Origin: an uncultured Barnesiella sp.
GTDB lineage: Bacteria > Bacteroidota > Bacteroidia > Bacteroidales > Barnesiellaceae
Direction: 5' to 3'
NCBI GenBank assembly: GCA_944320995.1
Contig: CALUJQ010000019.1
Location: 1-57,192, forward strand
Length of the DNA: 57,192 nt
The notes under the pieces are model-generated. The model made no database searches. It saw only the letters and a list, made by a program, of their open reading frames with translations, and was not told the origin of the DNA. This document shows, one piece after another, positions 37,401-46,035 of the stretch; positions within the stretch are counted from its first letter, which is position 1, and each line of letters begins with the position of its first letter. A program made the translations under genes and the position numbers.

Positions 37401-37528
37401 TATTTACCCTCACATCCTATACGGGGCTTGATCCTGAGCTTCTCCCCGGAGAGTATGGCGCACGTATTGATAATGGTGCATATCCCCGTCCCCGCACATT
37501 TACCGTGGGTTTGAATTTCCAGTTCTAA
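34490..37528 (+). CDS. SusC-like TonB-dependent fructan transporter
   Basis: Outer-membrane importer of about 1,012 residues. Signal peptide MKRTILSATLLFIMAIMAQAQ; then a carboxypeptidase-regulatory-like domain (ITVHGTVLSKSGGDPLIGAS ... YVGFHS), the TonB-box region DDVVVVGYQ, the plug (TGSIRIRGMSTANSSNDPLY, IIDGVP) and a 22-strand barrel ending in RTFTVGLNFQF. The frame is open from 34223, but the ATG at 34490 gives the signal peptide and is the true start. With the following SusD it should form the pedal-bin transporter for fructo-oligosaccharides. Confidence 0.94.
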   Translation: MKRTILSATLLFIMAIMAQAQNITVHGTVLSKSGGDPLIGASVLCETTQTGAVIDIDGNFKISVPENATLKFSYVGFHSTEAKATPEMTIRLEENSKLLDDVVVVGYQTVRKADLTGAVAVMDMKEPLSENSGNIMSSMAGRLPGVNVVPDAAPGGTGSIRIRGMSTANSSNDPLYIIDGVPTDNINCINPSDIESMQVLKDAASASIYGSRAANGVVVITTKQGKGDRMTVNVNYATNIQTIANRYEMLDANQWGIAYWAASKNSNIAPSHILYGNGETPVLQQFIGGNTNYPTTNTDWQDQVYRTAWTNNLTASISNNTDKGSVMFSLNYINQDGNIEETFYERYSARVNSRYDFNKYITVGENLVVAHWKNRGVDVSGDRGIPFTAMSQHPALPVRGINGDWARPLELIASDLANPVQLIDNAKDNDLASWRILGNAYLEVKPIDGLALKTNIGIEHSQYFNNTLGRTVNPGDVNSMSSVYGQGDTWTWTNTANYDKTFAEKHHLTVLLGTEAISYTFRDLSASREGYAFEDSDYMQIGAGTGTRNNGGSKSQWAVFSLFGKVDYNYADRYLASFTIRRDENSRFAKDYRVGIFPAFSLAWRPTQEAFFPQNNILNDLKIRYSWGQNGNANIPSLYPAYSTYIFNTGNGAYDISGTNSSTTSGITLSSTGNPKLKWETTYQHNIGADLLFFNGSLGLSADYYIKKTKDMLTIPPALDVAGENAAMWLNTGSMENKGWEVTLNYNSPQYGDFSWNSSLNVSQYKNKLINLNSRQNFIGGDQRLIPGQPMGVYYGYVCDGIFQNEIEVANHATQSGAAPGRLIYRDLDGNGVIDDNDRCIIGDPNPDFSMGLNLAFKYKSFSLDMFFAGDFGFDIQNHMKRQLLSMNYGNLSTNRGAGILNAWTPTNTDTDIPALSLTDDNNESRFSTYYVENGSYMKMKYLKLSYSLPQNIIKKIGASNLEVYGQIENVFTLTSYTGLDPELLPGEYGARIDNGAYPRPRTFTVGLNFQF

Positions 37529-37546
37529 CATGTAAAACAACGAACC

Positions 37547-39223
37547 ATGAAGATGATAAAAAACATAGCAAAAAAAGCATTATTTGCTGCGGCGATCCTT
37601 TCAATGGGCATGACTATAACCTCATGCGAAGACATGCTCGACACCAAACCGCAAGGTATGTTTACCGACGAACAAATCGGCGACGACGAGGCTCTCGACC
37701 TGATGACCTCGGCCTACGCAACACTCCTCAACCACTATTTCGGCAATAACGAATCTTTTGCCGGTCCTATCAACAACTGGGTATTCGATGTCCGATCGGA
37801 CGATGCCCTCAAAGGGGGCGACGGTGTGACCATGGAAGGCTATATCCACCAGCTTGAAATCGGCAACGTGCAAAGTGACAATGATGTAGCCAATTTCAAA
37901 TGGCGAAACAATTACTTCTCCATCAGCCGTTGCAACACGGCAATCCGAGGCATACAGGCTTCCGGTTCAATTTCCGACAAAGAAAAGGCCTCGTTTATAG
38001 CCGAGATGAAGACACTCCGTGCATACTACTACTTCGATATGTTGCGTATCTTTGCCAAGTTCCCTTATTTCGACGAGACTGTTGAAAATCCCAGCGAATG
38101 TAGGGCCGATGAATATTCACGCGACCAGATTGCCGAATTCATCAAACAAGACTTGCGCAACTGCTACGAAGTCCTTCCTGAGAATCAAGAAGAGGTAGGA
38201 CGTTTCAACCGATATGTAGCTGCGGCCCTCCTCGCCCGTGTCGATTTGTTCACCTCAGACTGGACCGAAGCCGAAAAATATGCCGGATATGTAATCAACA
38301 GTCATAAATACGAGCTCTATCCCAACTTCCTCGATATGTCTAAACCCGAGTACAACAACCAATATGAATCGATATTGGCGATCCAATTCTCATCGGCCAA
38401 CTCTTCCGACCAATACAACTTCAACAACTGCTTGAACTGTACATGGTCCGAAGGGAACCTCTATGGCAATGGCGATGATTTCTATCTGGCTTCGCAAAAT
38501 CTCGTGAATGCGTTCCGAACCGATGCAAACGGGCTTCCTTATCTCGATGGCGCCCCCGATGACAAAAATGTCGACAGGGCCGACTTTGAAGGGAATATCG
38601 ACCCCCGTCTCGATTTTACCGTAGGCCGTATCGGAATGCCGTGGCGTTCTCATCAATATAATGAAAAATGGTGCCGCAATTTCGACCTTTACGGGCAATA
38701 TTCAGGCAAAAAACCCTATCCTGCACCAGAATCGCCTTATGTCAAACCCGGTATCGTTCCTTGGGGTGCATCTTCTCTCAACGGACTTCTTATCCGTTAT
38801 GCCGACGTGATGCTCATGAAAGCTGAAGCTCTTATCGAGCAAAATAAAGACCTCGAAGAAGCTCGGACTCTTATCAACGATATACGTCGTAAAGCGGCCC
38901 GCTCGGTCGATGCTTCGTATGAGCCGATCGATTGCAATCCCATGTTGGCAAACTACAAAGTGAGCGAATATCCTGCCACAGGATGGAATCAAGAGTATGC
39001 ACGCAAAGCCGTGCGAATGGAACGCCGTCTCGAACTGGCCATGGAAGGCTTGCGCTGGTTTGATCTCGTGCGCTGGGGCAATGTCGTAGAAACGATGACT
39101 GCCTACTATGCTTCCGAAAGTAAAATAAGGTCTTATTATCAAGAAGCCAGTCTCTCGAGCGACGATATATATTTCCCGATTCCTGTAAATCAAGTTGACA
39201 ATGCAGGTGACTTATATAAATAA
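37547..39223 (+). CDS. SusD-like surface glycan-binding lipoprotein
   Basis: Lid of the SusCD transporter. Lipoprotein signal with lipobox ITSC (Cys at about residue 27) in MTITSCEDMLDTKPQG. The fold is alpha-helical with TPR-like repeats: RCNTAIRGI, EMKTLRAYYYFDMLRIF, RYVAAALLARVDLFT, then the RagB/SusD C-terminal LLIRYADVMLMKAEALIEQ and AVRMERRLELAMEGLRWFDL. 558 residues, complete. It follows susC by 18 bases. Confidence 0.93.
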   Translation: MKMIKNIAKKALFAAAILSMGMTITSCEDMLDTKPQGMFTDEQIGDDEALDLMTSAYATLLNHYFGNNESFAGPINNWVFDVRSDDALKGGDGVTMEGYIHQLEIGNVQSDNDVANFKWRNNYFSISRCNTAIRGIQASGSISDKEKASFIAEMKTLRAYYYFDMLRIFAKFPYFDETVENPSECRADEYSRDQIAEFIKQDLRNCYEVLPENQEEVGRFNRYVAAALLARVDLFTSDWTEAEKYAGYVINSHKYELYPNFLDMSKPEYNNQYESILAIQFSSANSSDQYNFNNCLNCTWSEGNLYGNGDDFYLASQNLVNAFRTDANGLPYLDGAPDDKNVDRADFEGNIDPRLDFTVGRIGMPWRSHQYNEKWCRNFDLYGQYSGKKPYPAPESPYVKPGIVPWGASSLNGLLIRYADVMLMKAEALIEQNKDLEEARTLINDIRRKAARSVDASYEPIDCNPMLANYKVSEYPATGWNQEYARKAVRMERRLELAMEGLRWFDLVRWGNVVETMTAYYASESKIRSYYQEASLSSDDIYFPIPVNQVDNAGDLYK

Positions 39224-39244
39224 CCCATTAAACCAGAACGCAAA

Positions 39245-40714
39245 ATGAAAAAAATATCTTTATACGGCATCTTCATACTGCTTGCCATGATATGCGGTAT
39301 GGCCGGTGCATGTTCGGATTTCGAACCGACAGGTTATACCGAAGTTCCAACATTGCAAAAGGTGAGTAACTTGAAAGCCGACATCGACGGCTACGTTGTT
39401 AATCTTTCATGGGATCTTCCAACCCAAGAGGGACTCGAGGGTGTGTTGCTGATTACCAACGGCAACTCGTCGAATCCCACACGTCTCGACGGGAATGTAA
39501 CCTCCTATTCGATTCAGGGACAACCTATGGAAGAAGAATATCTCTATACGGTTAAAGTGCTGTATGAGGGCGGTTATGTCTCCGAAGGTGTGTCGATATC
39601 GGCAATTATCCCCTATGTAGAACTAGCCAATGTGACGGATTTAGAGGCCTCGGTAAATGGACGTACCGTTACGCTCAGTTGGACACTTCCCTCCGAAGAA
39701 GGCGTTACTGCGGTCAAGGTCATCAGAGATGGCGACGTCGATGCTGCTATCGTGATAGATGGTCTTGCCACTTCGTGCGAAATGAAAGGCCAACCGATGG
39801 ATAAAGAAATAACCTATACGGTCGCTGTGGTATATGACCAATATTATACCTCGAAAGGTTCTTCTATCAAAGTGATGATACCTTATATTACACCGAAGAT
39901 GGGCTACTTGATGACTGCCGCTACGATTCAGGATCTCCCCGATGACGATGAACGAGCTGCCGCAGCATGGTTCATTGAACAAGAAAATGCCGAACTCATT
40001 CAACCGTCGCAACTTGCCGACTTGGATGCCGACATATATCCGGTTCTTTGGATTATGATCGACCGGGTGGGACAGCCTATCGGCTGGGAGAATCTCCCCT
40101 CAGAGATCACTTCTGAAGAGACTATAACCGCACTTCGCCAATATTCGGCCAACGGCGGTAGCCTATATCTCTCGAACATGGCTACCCAACTGACGATTCC
40201 CCTCGGTTTTGTTCCGTCCGAGATGTCGCCCACAGTATACGGGAACGGCGATGGCGGAACCGGCGATGATGTATGGACGATCAACCCCTATCTGGGCTGG
40301 GATTTCCGCAATGGAAGTGATCAGGGGTTCTACGACCGTACTTCGCATGTCGTTTACACAAGCCTTACCCTTGAAGACCCCAATGGCTACGGGTACAACA
40401 GCCTCCCGCTCATCGGCCCCGGCCAACGCGAAGACCACAACTGTCTATGGGATTGCAACGTATATGGCAAAGGAAATTATCCCGACGTGATAAAGAACTT
40501 CGAGGTGACTACAAACTCACTGGTTCTCGCCACTTGGGGCCATGTTCGCGACCACTGCGTGGCCGGTCTTGTGGAATTCTACGCCAATGCCGAGCATGGT
40601 CGTTGCATTGCCAATGGTTTTGCTGCTTATGAGTGGAATCAAAACTCGGGTGTAAATCCCTACCAGCATAATATCGAACAATTGACCAAGAATATTCTTG
40701 ATTATCTGAAATAA
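39245..40714 (+). CDS. Surface fructan-binding lipoprotein candidate (SusE position)
   Basis: Lipoprotein of 489 residues; lipobox AGAC (Cys23) in MICGMAGACSDFEPTG. Two related fibronectin-III-like modules follow: VSNLKADIDGYVVNLSWDLP (near 40) and VTDLEASVNGRTVTLSWTLP (near 135). The C-terminal half (from about 220, MGYLMTAATIQDLPDDDE on) resembles DUF4960, a domain found with fructan loci; it has a conserved-looking GPGQREDHNCLWDCNVYG. Its place after SusD suggests it holds fructan at the cell surface. The DUF name is from memory of the family, not a search. Confidence 0.75.
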   Translation: MKKISLYGIFILLAMICGMAGACSDFEPTGYTEVPTLQKVSNLKADIDGYVVNLSWDLPTQEGLEGVLLITNGNSSNPTRLDGNVTSYSIQGQPMEEEYLYTVKVLYEGGYVSEGVSISAIIPYVELANVTDLEASVNGRTVTLSWTLPSEEGVTAVKVIRDGDVDAAIVIDGLATSCEMKGQPMDKEITYTVAVVYDQYYTSKGSSIKVMIPYITPKMGYLMTAATIQDLPDDDERAAAAWFIEQENAELIQPSQLADLDADIYPVLWIMIDRVGQPIGWENLPSEITSEETITALRQYSANGGSLYLSNMATQLTIPLGFVPSEMSPTVYGNGDGGTGDDVWTINPYLGWDFRNGSDQGFYDRTSHVVYTSLTLEDPNGYGYNSLPLIGPGQREDHNCLWDCNVYGKGNYPDVIKNFEVTTNSLVLATWGHVRDHCVAGLVEFYANAEHGRCIANGFAAYEWNQNSGVNPYQHNIEQLTKNILDYLK

Positions 40715-40732
40715 TAATATAACTTAGCACCT

Positions 40733-40765
40733 GATGACGTGCCGCTTGGATAACGGCACGTCATC
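40733..40765 (+). other. Intra-operon stem-loop
   Basis: GATGACGTGCCG (40733-40744) pairs perfectly with CGGCACGTCATC (40754-40765), with a nine-base loop. It sits between the surface-binding lipoprotein and the second GH32 gene. No T-run follows, so it is more likely a processing or mRNA-stability element that sets the ratio of upstream to downstream genes than a full terminator. Confidence 0.65.
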
Positions 40766-40789
40766 GGTATAATATCAAGCCAAACTTCA

Positions 40790-43165
40790 ATGAATCACGT
40801 AAAGTCAATCTCAATTTTTATAGCCACGATGTCGGCGCTGTCGTTAAATGCCGAACGGGTAGCCCATTTCCCCATGGAGGCCAAGTCGGGACAGATTGAA
40901 GAGAGTATCAGCGGAGATAAATTTGCTGTCGAAGGGAACTTCTCGCCCGAGAATGTCGATGGAGCAGTCGGATATGCTTTACGGTTCGATGGCTATACAT
41001 CTCACGTAGAGGCTCATCTGGGAGACATCATTGCCACCGACTCGAAACAGATGACGATTTCTGTATGGGTGGCTGTACCTTGTTACCCGATTATCCAGAT
41101 AGATACCGACACGTCGGAGAAAACACCTATCATCACTTGTCTCGACAAAGATAAAAAGATGGGATTCGGGTTCTATCTCGGATTCAACGGCCAATATAGT
41201 TTCAACACTTATGTAGGAGGATGGCCTGTAAATATAGAGGTGAATACACCACTGCCCACCTATCAATGGAACAATTTAGTCGCGGTTATCGACTGCGAAA
41301 ACCGCTTTGTCAAACTTTACAACAATGGCATTGAGGTCGGCTCGAGCAAGGCCAACGGTTCCATCTCTTTCGTTTCCGGGCCCCTTTATATGGGACAAGG
41401 GACCGAAACCCGCTTGTCGGGGCCTTTTGAATTGATGTCGTTCAATGGAGTGCTCGACGAGGTATCGATATGGAATGAGGCAAAGCCTTTGACCGAAATC
41501 CAAACATGGCAACCCGAAAATGCGCCGGACCTCAATATTCCCTTTTCTCGGTTTGCCGAAGATCTACTGCGGCCTCGCTTCCACGGAATGCCCGCTGCCG
41601 GATGGACCAATGAATGTCACGGCATGTATTACTCCGATGGCCGTTACCACCTGTTTTTCCAAAAAAATGGAGATGGCCCGTACATGGCACGATTGCATTG
41701 GGGACATATTTCAAGTGAGAATCTATACGATTGGAGAGAAGAAAAGATTGCTATTGCTCCCGGCGACTGGTATGATATAAAAGGCTGTTGGAGCGGATGT
41801 GTATTTACCGATGAGGTCATTACGGAAGGGAAACCCAATATTCTCTATACGGCTGTCGACTATGCCAAAGCCATGATTGCTCAGGCCGAACCGCAATCCG
41901 ACAACTTGAACGAGTGGGTAAAAACAACCGAAAATCCCATTATCGGCAACCGCCCCAACGGATTATCCGACGACTTCCGCGACCCTTACTTTTTTAGAGA
42001 TGGCGACAACGCTTATATCATTGTGGGATCTTCTAAAAATGGAATAGGAACAACAACCCTTCATCGTTACAACCCGTTGACCGGAATGTGGAGCAACAAT
42101 GGCGATTTATTTTTTACAGGCTCTTCCGTAGCCGATGACGGGACTTTCTGGGAAATGCCCAACATCACCCAAATGCCCAATGGGAAATGGCTGTTTACAA
42201 CCACTCCTCAAAGAACCGCAAAAGGCGTCCACACCCTGTATTGGACAGGCTCGATTGCCGATGACGGGAAATTTGTCCCCGATGCAAATTCTTCCAAACC
42301 CCGTCTTGTTGAACTGAACTCCAGAGATGGATTCGGGCTCCTTTCTCCCACTTTGTACAAGCACAACGATAAGGTGATCGTACTCGGTATTGTCCCTGAT
42401 AAATTACCTTCTGTGACAAACTGGAATTTGGGGTGGGCACACTGTTACTCATTGCCCCGAGAATGGTTGCTGGACGAAAACGGAACGTTGTTGCAGAAAC
42501 CGTATGAGGGGTTGACCGGATTACGGACCGCCACCCTATTTTCTCGCAATAGCTTCGAGTTGAACGGTACACTCGACCTCTCGCCTGTAAATGGCCGCTC
42601 TGTTGAAATATGCGGCACATTCGAAGTCGGCACTACCGATTTTGGGTTCAATATATTCAAGAATGGGAATGCGGCAGCCGTCATTTCATACGATCCTGCA
42701 TCAGGCGAATTGATTGCCGATTTCAGCGCTTTGCCCCGATTGACGAACGACGAGGGTGTTTATAATGGCATTTATCGCTGCCCTTTGCCCGAAAAACCGA
42801 CCATCGGCAGTACTCTGAAAATAAATCTATTCATAGACCACTCGATTCTCGATATATTCATAAACGATAAATGGGCAACCTCGATCCGTGTATTCCCCAC
42901 TGAGGCCGAAGCAAATGGCGTTGAGGTTTTCTCATCATCATCACTAAAAATAAAGGATTTAAAAGCTTGGATTCTTGCCGCCAATTCGACAGGATCCGGC
43001 ATAGATTCTGTCTGGTCTGACAACGAGAGTCAGACCAACAACTATGTTGATGTCTTCAATCTTCAAGGTATAAAAATCCGATCAAACGTAGCAAGGGATA
43101 TTGCCACCGAAAATTTGCCGAATGGAGTCTATATCGTCGGAGACAAAAAGGTTATTTTGAGATAA
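40790..43165 (+). CDS. Atypical GH32-like protein with LamG-type domain and sorting tail
   Basis: Secreted protein of 791 residues. Signal peptide ISIFIATMSALSLNA; LamG/concanavalin-like domain at about 25-235 (GYALRFDGYTSHVEAHLG); then a GH32 propeller and beta-sandwich (INLFIDHSILDIFINDKWA). The canonical WMNDPNG nucleophile box is WTNECHG (Glu275 in place of Asp), while RDP (Asp398) and the acid/base Glu455 (WEMPNIT instead of ECPD) are kept. The last about 40 residues (VDVFNLQGIKIRSNVA ... GVYIVGDKKVIL) resemble a type IX secretion sorting tail. It ends the susC operon. It may be an enzyme of shifted chemistry or a fructan-binding protein. Confidence 0.83.
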   Translation: MNHVKSISIFIATMSALSLNAERVAHFPMEAKSGQIEESISGDKFAVEGNFSPENVDGAVGYALRFDGYTSHVEAHLGDIIATDSKQMTISVWVAVPCYPIIQIDTDTSEKTPIITCLDKDKKMGFGFYLGFNGQYSFNTYVGGWPVNIEVNTPLPTYQWNNLVAVIDCENRFVKLYNNGIEVGSSKANGSISFVSGPLYMGQGTETRLSGPFELMSFNGVLDEVSIWNEAKPLTEIQTWQPENAPDLNIPFSRFAEDLLRPRFHGMPAAGWTNECHGMYYSDGRYHLFFQKNGDGPYMARLHWGHISSENLYDWREEKIAIAPGDWYDIKGCWSGCVFTDEVITEGKPNILYTAVDYAKAMIAQAEPQSDNLNEWVKTTENPIIGNRPNGLSDDFRDPYFFRDGDNAYIIVGSSKNGIGTTTLHRYNPLTGMWSNNGDLFFTGSSVADDGTFWEMPNITQMPNGKWLFTTTPQRTAKGVHTLYWTGSIADDGKFVPDANSSKPRLVELNSRDGFGLLSPTLYKHNDKVIVLGIVPDKLPSVTNWNLGWAHCYSLPREWLLDENGTLLQKPYEGLTGLRTATLFSRNSFELNGTLDLSPVNGRSVEICGTFEVGTTDFGFNIFKNGNAAAVISYDPASGELIADFSALPRLTNDEGVYNGIYRCPLPEKPTIGSTLKINLFIDHSILDIFINDKWATSIRVFPTEAEANGVEVFSSSSLKIKDLKAWILAANSTGSGIDSVWSDNESQTNNYVDVFNLQGIKIRSNVARDIATENLPNGVYIVGDKKVILR

Positions 43166-43340
43166 CTATCTGATAATTAACATGCGTCAACTTCCCCAAT
43201 AAGACAACCGCGAAATTTTCAAAAAAAGTTTAACCCGGGTTCTTCAGAAACGTTGTAATCCTGTTTTTCAATTGCCTCTTGTTGGTTCCTCCTTAAATAA
43301 CCCTCATAATCTCAACATTAGGAAATCTAAAAATAAATCG

Positions 43341-43348
43341 TATCTTTG
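43341..43348 (+). promoter_or_regulatory. Candidate -7 box for the membrane-protein gene
   Basis: TATCTTTG is a full match. It overlaps the TTG that opens the longest frame, so translation must start at the ATG at 43367, which has AAGGGA ahead of it. The -33 box is not clear. Confidence 0.6.
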
Positions 43349-43366
43349 CTAAAAACAAGGGAATTT

Positions 43367-44233
43367 ATGAGTAAAATAGCAAAAACAATAGTATCTGCCG
43401 TATTGGTATTATTGGGTATTTTTCTGTGTTTTTCGGTAAATTGGGGGAAGAGCCTCGAAGGGTTTCAAGGAATTTGGGAGGAATCACCTCGTTTGAGTTA
43501 TCTTTTTACCATCAGCGGCACGCTCATTGGAGCCATAGGTATATTTTGGACCCACAATTTCTATGAATACAGAGTCAAAACAATCAGGTTTATCGCCTTG
43601 ATAGCATTTATCGTTTTGTTTATGCTGGCCTGCGGGAGTGACAACTACCTGACAAAGTTGATGAAGTTTCTTTGGGCCTCGGAAACTCCGGGCTTTTTTG
43701 GACTTCTGCAAAGCATCGTCTTGATGGCATACAACCTCATCGTCGCATTTTTCGTCATCTTTTCAATCTGCGGTATTGGCTCTGACGGCATATTAGGAGA
43801 GCAGAACTCTCGCATGATGAAAATCGAAAGTATCATAGGTACAATCGCTCTCCTTTGGCCCATCAAACCTGTCGTAGGGACTGCATTCAGCGTCATATGG
43901 AAAATCCTATCCGGATTATGGTGGATAGTCGTTCCCCTCGGGATTATATTGCTGATGGGGTCAGGAAAAAGAAGTTCCAGCGGCAGTGGTGGTGGGAACA
44001 ACAGCTATGGACCATACGGTTCCGAGATTCCCTACGATGCAAAAGTCACTCAACATGCCGCCGGCAGCGACGATATTATAACTGTCGAAGGTATAGGAAC
44101 ACTTATCAGAACAGACTACTACGAAAAGTATAAGAGCTATTATTGGCATAGTGGCGTGAACAAGAGCAAGCGCTATACTTACAAATTGAAGTCTTACTAT
44201 CCCATCAAAAACCCCTATGGATATGGGGAGTGA
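43367..44233 (+). CDS. Polytopic membrane protein of unknown function
   Basis: Not recognised. About five membrane segments can be seen: VSAVLVLLGIFLCFSV, LFTISGTLIGAIGIFW, IRFIALIAFIVLFMLACG, LLQSIVLMAYNLIVAFFVIF and the last pair around LLWPIKPVVGTAFSVIWKIL and GLWWIVVPLGIILLMG. After a Gly/Ser-rich linker (SSSGSGGGNNSYGPYG) there is a soluble C-terminal tail of about 60 residues with many Tyr and Lys. 288 residues. It has its own promoter and is convergent with the hypothetical operon that follows. Confidence 0.7.
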   Translation: MSKIAKTIVSAVLVLLGIFLCFSVNWGKSLEGFQGIWEESPRLSYLFTISGTLIGAIGIFWTHNFYEYRVKTIRFIALIAFIVLFMLACGSDNYLTKLMKFLWASETPGFFGLLQSIVLMAYNLIVAFFVIFSICGIGSDGILGEQNSRMMKIESIIGTIALLWPIKPVVGTAFSVIWKILSGLWWIVVPLGIILLMGSGKRSSSGSGGGNNSYGPYGSEIPYDAKVTQHAAGSDDIITVEGIGTLIRTDYYEKYKSYYWHSGVNKSKRYTYKLKSYYPIKNPYGYGE

Positions 44234-44239
44234 CCGTAA

Positions 44240-44407
44240 TCAATCGAAGATAACACCGGGATTCATTTCGGCAGGCGAACGCCAATTTACGTCATAGTCG
44301 GTCTTCAAAATTCTTCGCAACACGGGCCAATAGGCATGACAGAACCCCATTCCCTTAGGTATGTCGGCAAGTTCGCGATGGGCTTTTTCTTCGGCATCGG
44401 CTATCAC
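44240..44407 (-). CDS. Small 55-residue ORF behind the unknown-protein gene
   Basis: Reads from GTG at 44407: V/MIADAEEKAHRELADIPKGM followed by GFCHAYWPVLRRIL and ending in SPAEMNPGVIFD and TGA. It is in the same frame as the gene at 44417-45232, directly after that gene's TAA (four codons later). The compact sequence with GFCHxYW and WRSPAEMNPGVxFD resembles small C-terminal segments I have seen in Bacteroidetes hypothetical proteins. It may be a separate small protein with a GTG start, or the cut-off end of a longer protein. Function unknown. Confidence 0.5.
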   Translation of the reverse strand: MIADAEEKAHRELADIPKGMGFCHAYWPVLRRILKTDYDVNWRSPAEMNPGVIFD

Positions 44408-44416
44408 TTCATATAA

Positions 44417-45232
44417 TTACACATACGGATGATAGCGGGAATCATCGACTTCGTGATAATCCCGAAGCCATGCCAACGCCTCTGCGGAGCCAAGGTCGGC
44501 AGCATATTCCATATATTTTGCGACGATCTCGAGCATCTCGGGCTGCTGCTCTTCTATGGCTTCGGCCACTCTAAAAGCCGCATCAGCATCTTCGGAGCTG
44601 TCGGCCAAGTCTTGGGTATCGATAATAAGCATCACCGGCTTCCCCTCGATATAGTCCCACTCGCAGAGGAGAGTCGAAAAAGAGCGTAAATCATACGTTT
44701 CCTCCCCTTCCTTCACCGGCTCACGACCAACGACAAGATAGATATTCTTTTCTTTATGTAGAACAACTACGAAATGGCTTACAGATTCTACCTTAATGTC
44801 GAGCCAAGGGATAAGACTCCCATCCATACGGGGGTGTATGACTCCGAGATTACACCCTTCTACCACCTCTTCCCGCTGAAACACTTCGGTTGCTCCCTGA
44901 TGCGTGACGGTCAATATATCCCACGTGGGCATCATCTCAGGCAACAACACAATGTTCACTCTGCAAGACGCATAACTCAACCCTATTTCACCCGAGGACC
45001 AAGAATTTTTTTTGTTTGAAGGATATTTTTTCGAACCATACCGGCTCGTTACCTGCACTGCTGCTCCACCATCTACACTCTGCACATGGATAGAGTTGAC
45101 ATATTCACGATAACTCCCCGGGAAAAGAGAGTTTACATATACCCCTTTGTCCAAATCTAAAGGAGAAACATTGTAATGGTCTCGCGAAACAATGCCTAAC
45201 GCATTTGTTTCAAGAGTAACGGATAAAATCAT
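44417..45232 (-). CDS. Hypothetical protein, family not recognised
   Basis: 271 residues without signal peptide or membrane helix, so cytoplasmic. The N-terminal 190 residues look beta-rich; the last 40 (EMLEIVAKYMEYAADLGSAE, then ALAWLRDYH) resemble a single Sel1-like helical repeat. Its ATG overlaps the stop of the DUF1963 gene (ATGA, four bases), so the two are translated together. The TAA stop is followed in frame by 55 further sensible codons (44240-44407). Confidence 0.65.
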   Translation of the reverse strand: MILSVTLETNALGIVSRDHYNVSPLDLDKGVYVNSLFPGSYREYVNSIHVQSVDGGAAVQVTSRYGSKKYPSNKKNSWSSGEIGLSYASCRVNIVLLPEMMPTWDILTVTHQGATEVFQREEVVEGCNLGVIHPRMDGSLIPWLDIKVESVSHFVVVLHKEKNIYLVVGREPVKEGEETYDLRSFSTLLCEWDYIEGKPVMLIIDTQDLADSSEDADAAFRVAEAIEEQQPEMLEIVAKYMEYAADLGSAEALAWLRDYHEVDDSRYHPYV

Positions 45233-45867
45233 GACGATAAAATTATGGCTCTAACATTGGAAAAATCATTACGGTTGAGCGCCTCCCGCTCAATTAAAAA
45301 GCACAAGACACCAAAATCGACGAAATTATAGTCATAATCATTGCCCGACATCGAGTCCATCATCAGGAGCAGCTGCCAACCTTCACAAGGAGAGGGCCAA
45401 TCTTCCCACTCCAAATGACCGGTCCGCCCGAACATTTGCAATTCGGGTTCTTCGAGATTTGGTCTTTCGCTATTGAAAGTCAAACCGATAGCTTTCGGCT
45501 CGTCCTGTTCGAAAAAGAGTTCTCTACAACTCCGTAGCTCGCCCATCTTCTCTTCCGGGACATAAATCACCCGACAGACTTTGTTGTCGGAAATATCCAT
45601 GCCAATCAACGGTTCGTCCCAATTACCGCAATAGTACGCAATGTCGGCAAAAAAGAGCAAGAGGCCCTTGCCAGCCGGCTGCAAAGGAAGGTCCGCAAGA
45701 TTAATCTGGCAAATCAATGTCAATGCATACGACTCCCCCTCCTCCTCTATCTGCGGGATAGCGATATCCGGCGGGAGATCGGGATAACCGAACCAATGAC
45801 TGCTACCCAAAGGAGGATTGTCAACAGCCTCCCCCAAATGAATATATATCGGCGATTGTGCTTTCAT
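45229..45867 (-). CDS. DUF1963 (YwqG-like) family protein
   Basis: 212 residues. Features of DUF1963 are LGSSHWFGYPDLPPDIAIPQ near residue 20, LTLICQINLADLPLQPAGKG, LLLFFADIAYY, and near the end EDWPSPCEGWQLLLMMDSMS and FLIEREAL. Function is unknown; such proteins are often encoded beside toxin/immunity or Sel1-type genes. It is the first gene of a short minus-strand operon with the following unknown gene. Confidence 0.78.
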   Translation of the reverse strand: MKAQSPIYIHLGEAVDNPPLGSSHWFGYPDLPPDIAIPQIEEEGESYALTLICQINLADLPLQPAGKGLLLFFADIAYYCGNWDEPLIGMDISDNKVCRVIYVPEEKMGELRSCRELFFEQDEPKAIGLTFNSERPNLEEPELQMFGRTGHLEWEDWPSPCEGWQLLLMMDSMSGNDYDYNFVDFGVLCFLIEREALNRNDFSNVRAIILSS

Positions 45868-46035
45868 ATTATCATTACATTAAATACTCGCCCCCTATAC
45901 CAGATTTCCTGAAAAATACGTCTCGATCTGTCCCGATTGGTTCTTAACCGTAGCCTCCGAACGAAACATTTGCTATGAACAATTCGAATTTGGCATATAT
46001 CACATATAACGAAAGGGAAGTACAAAAACAACCGG

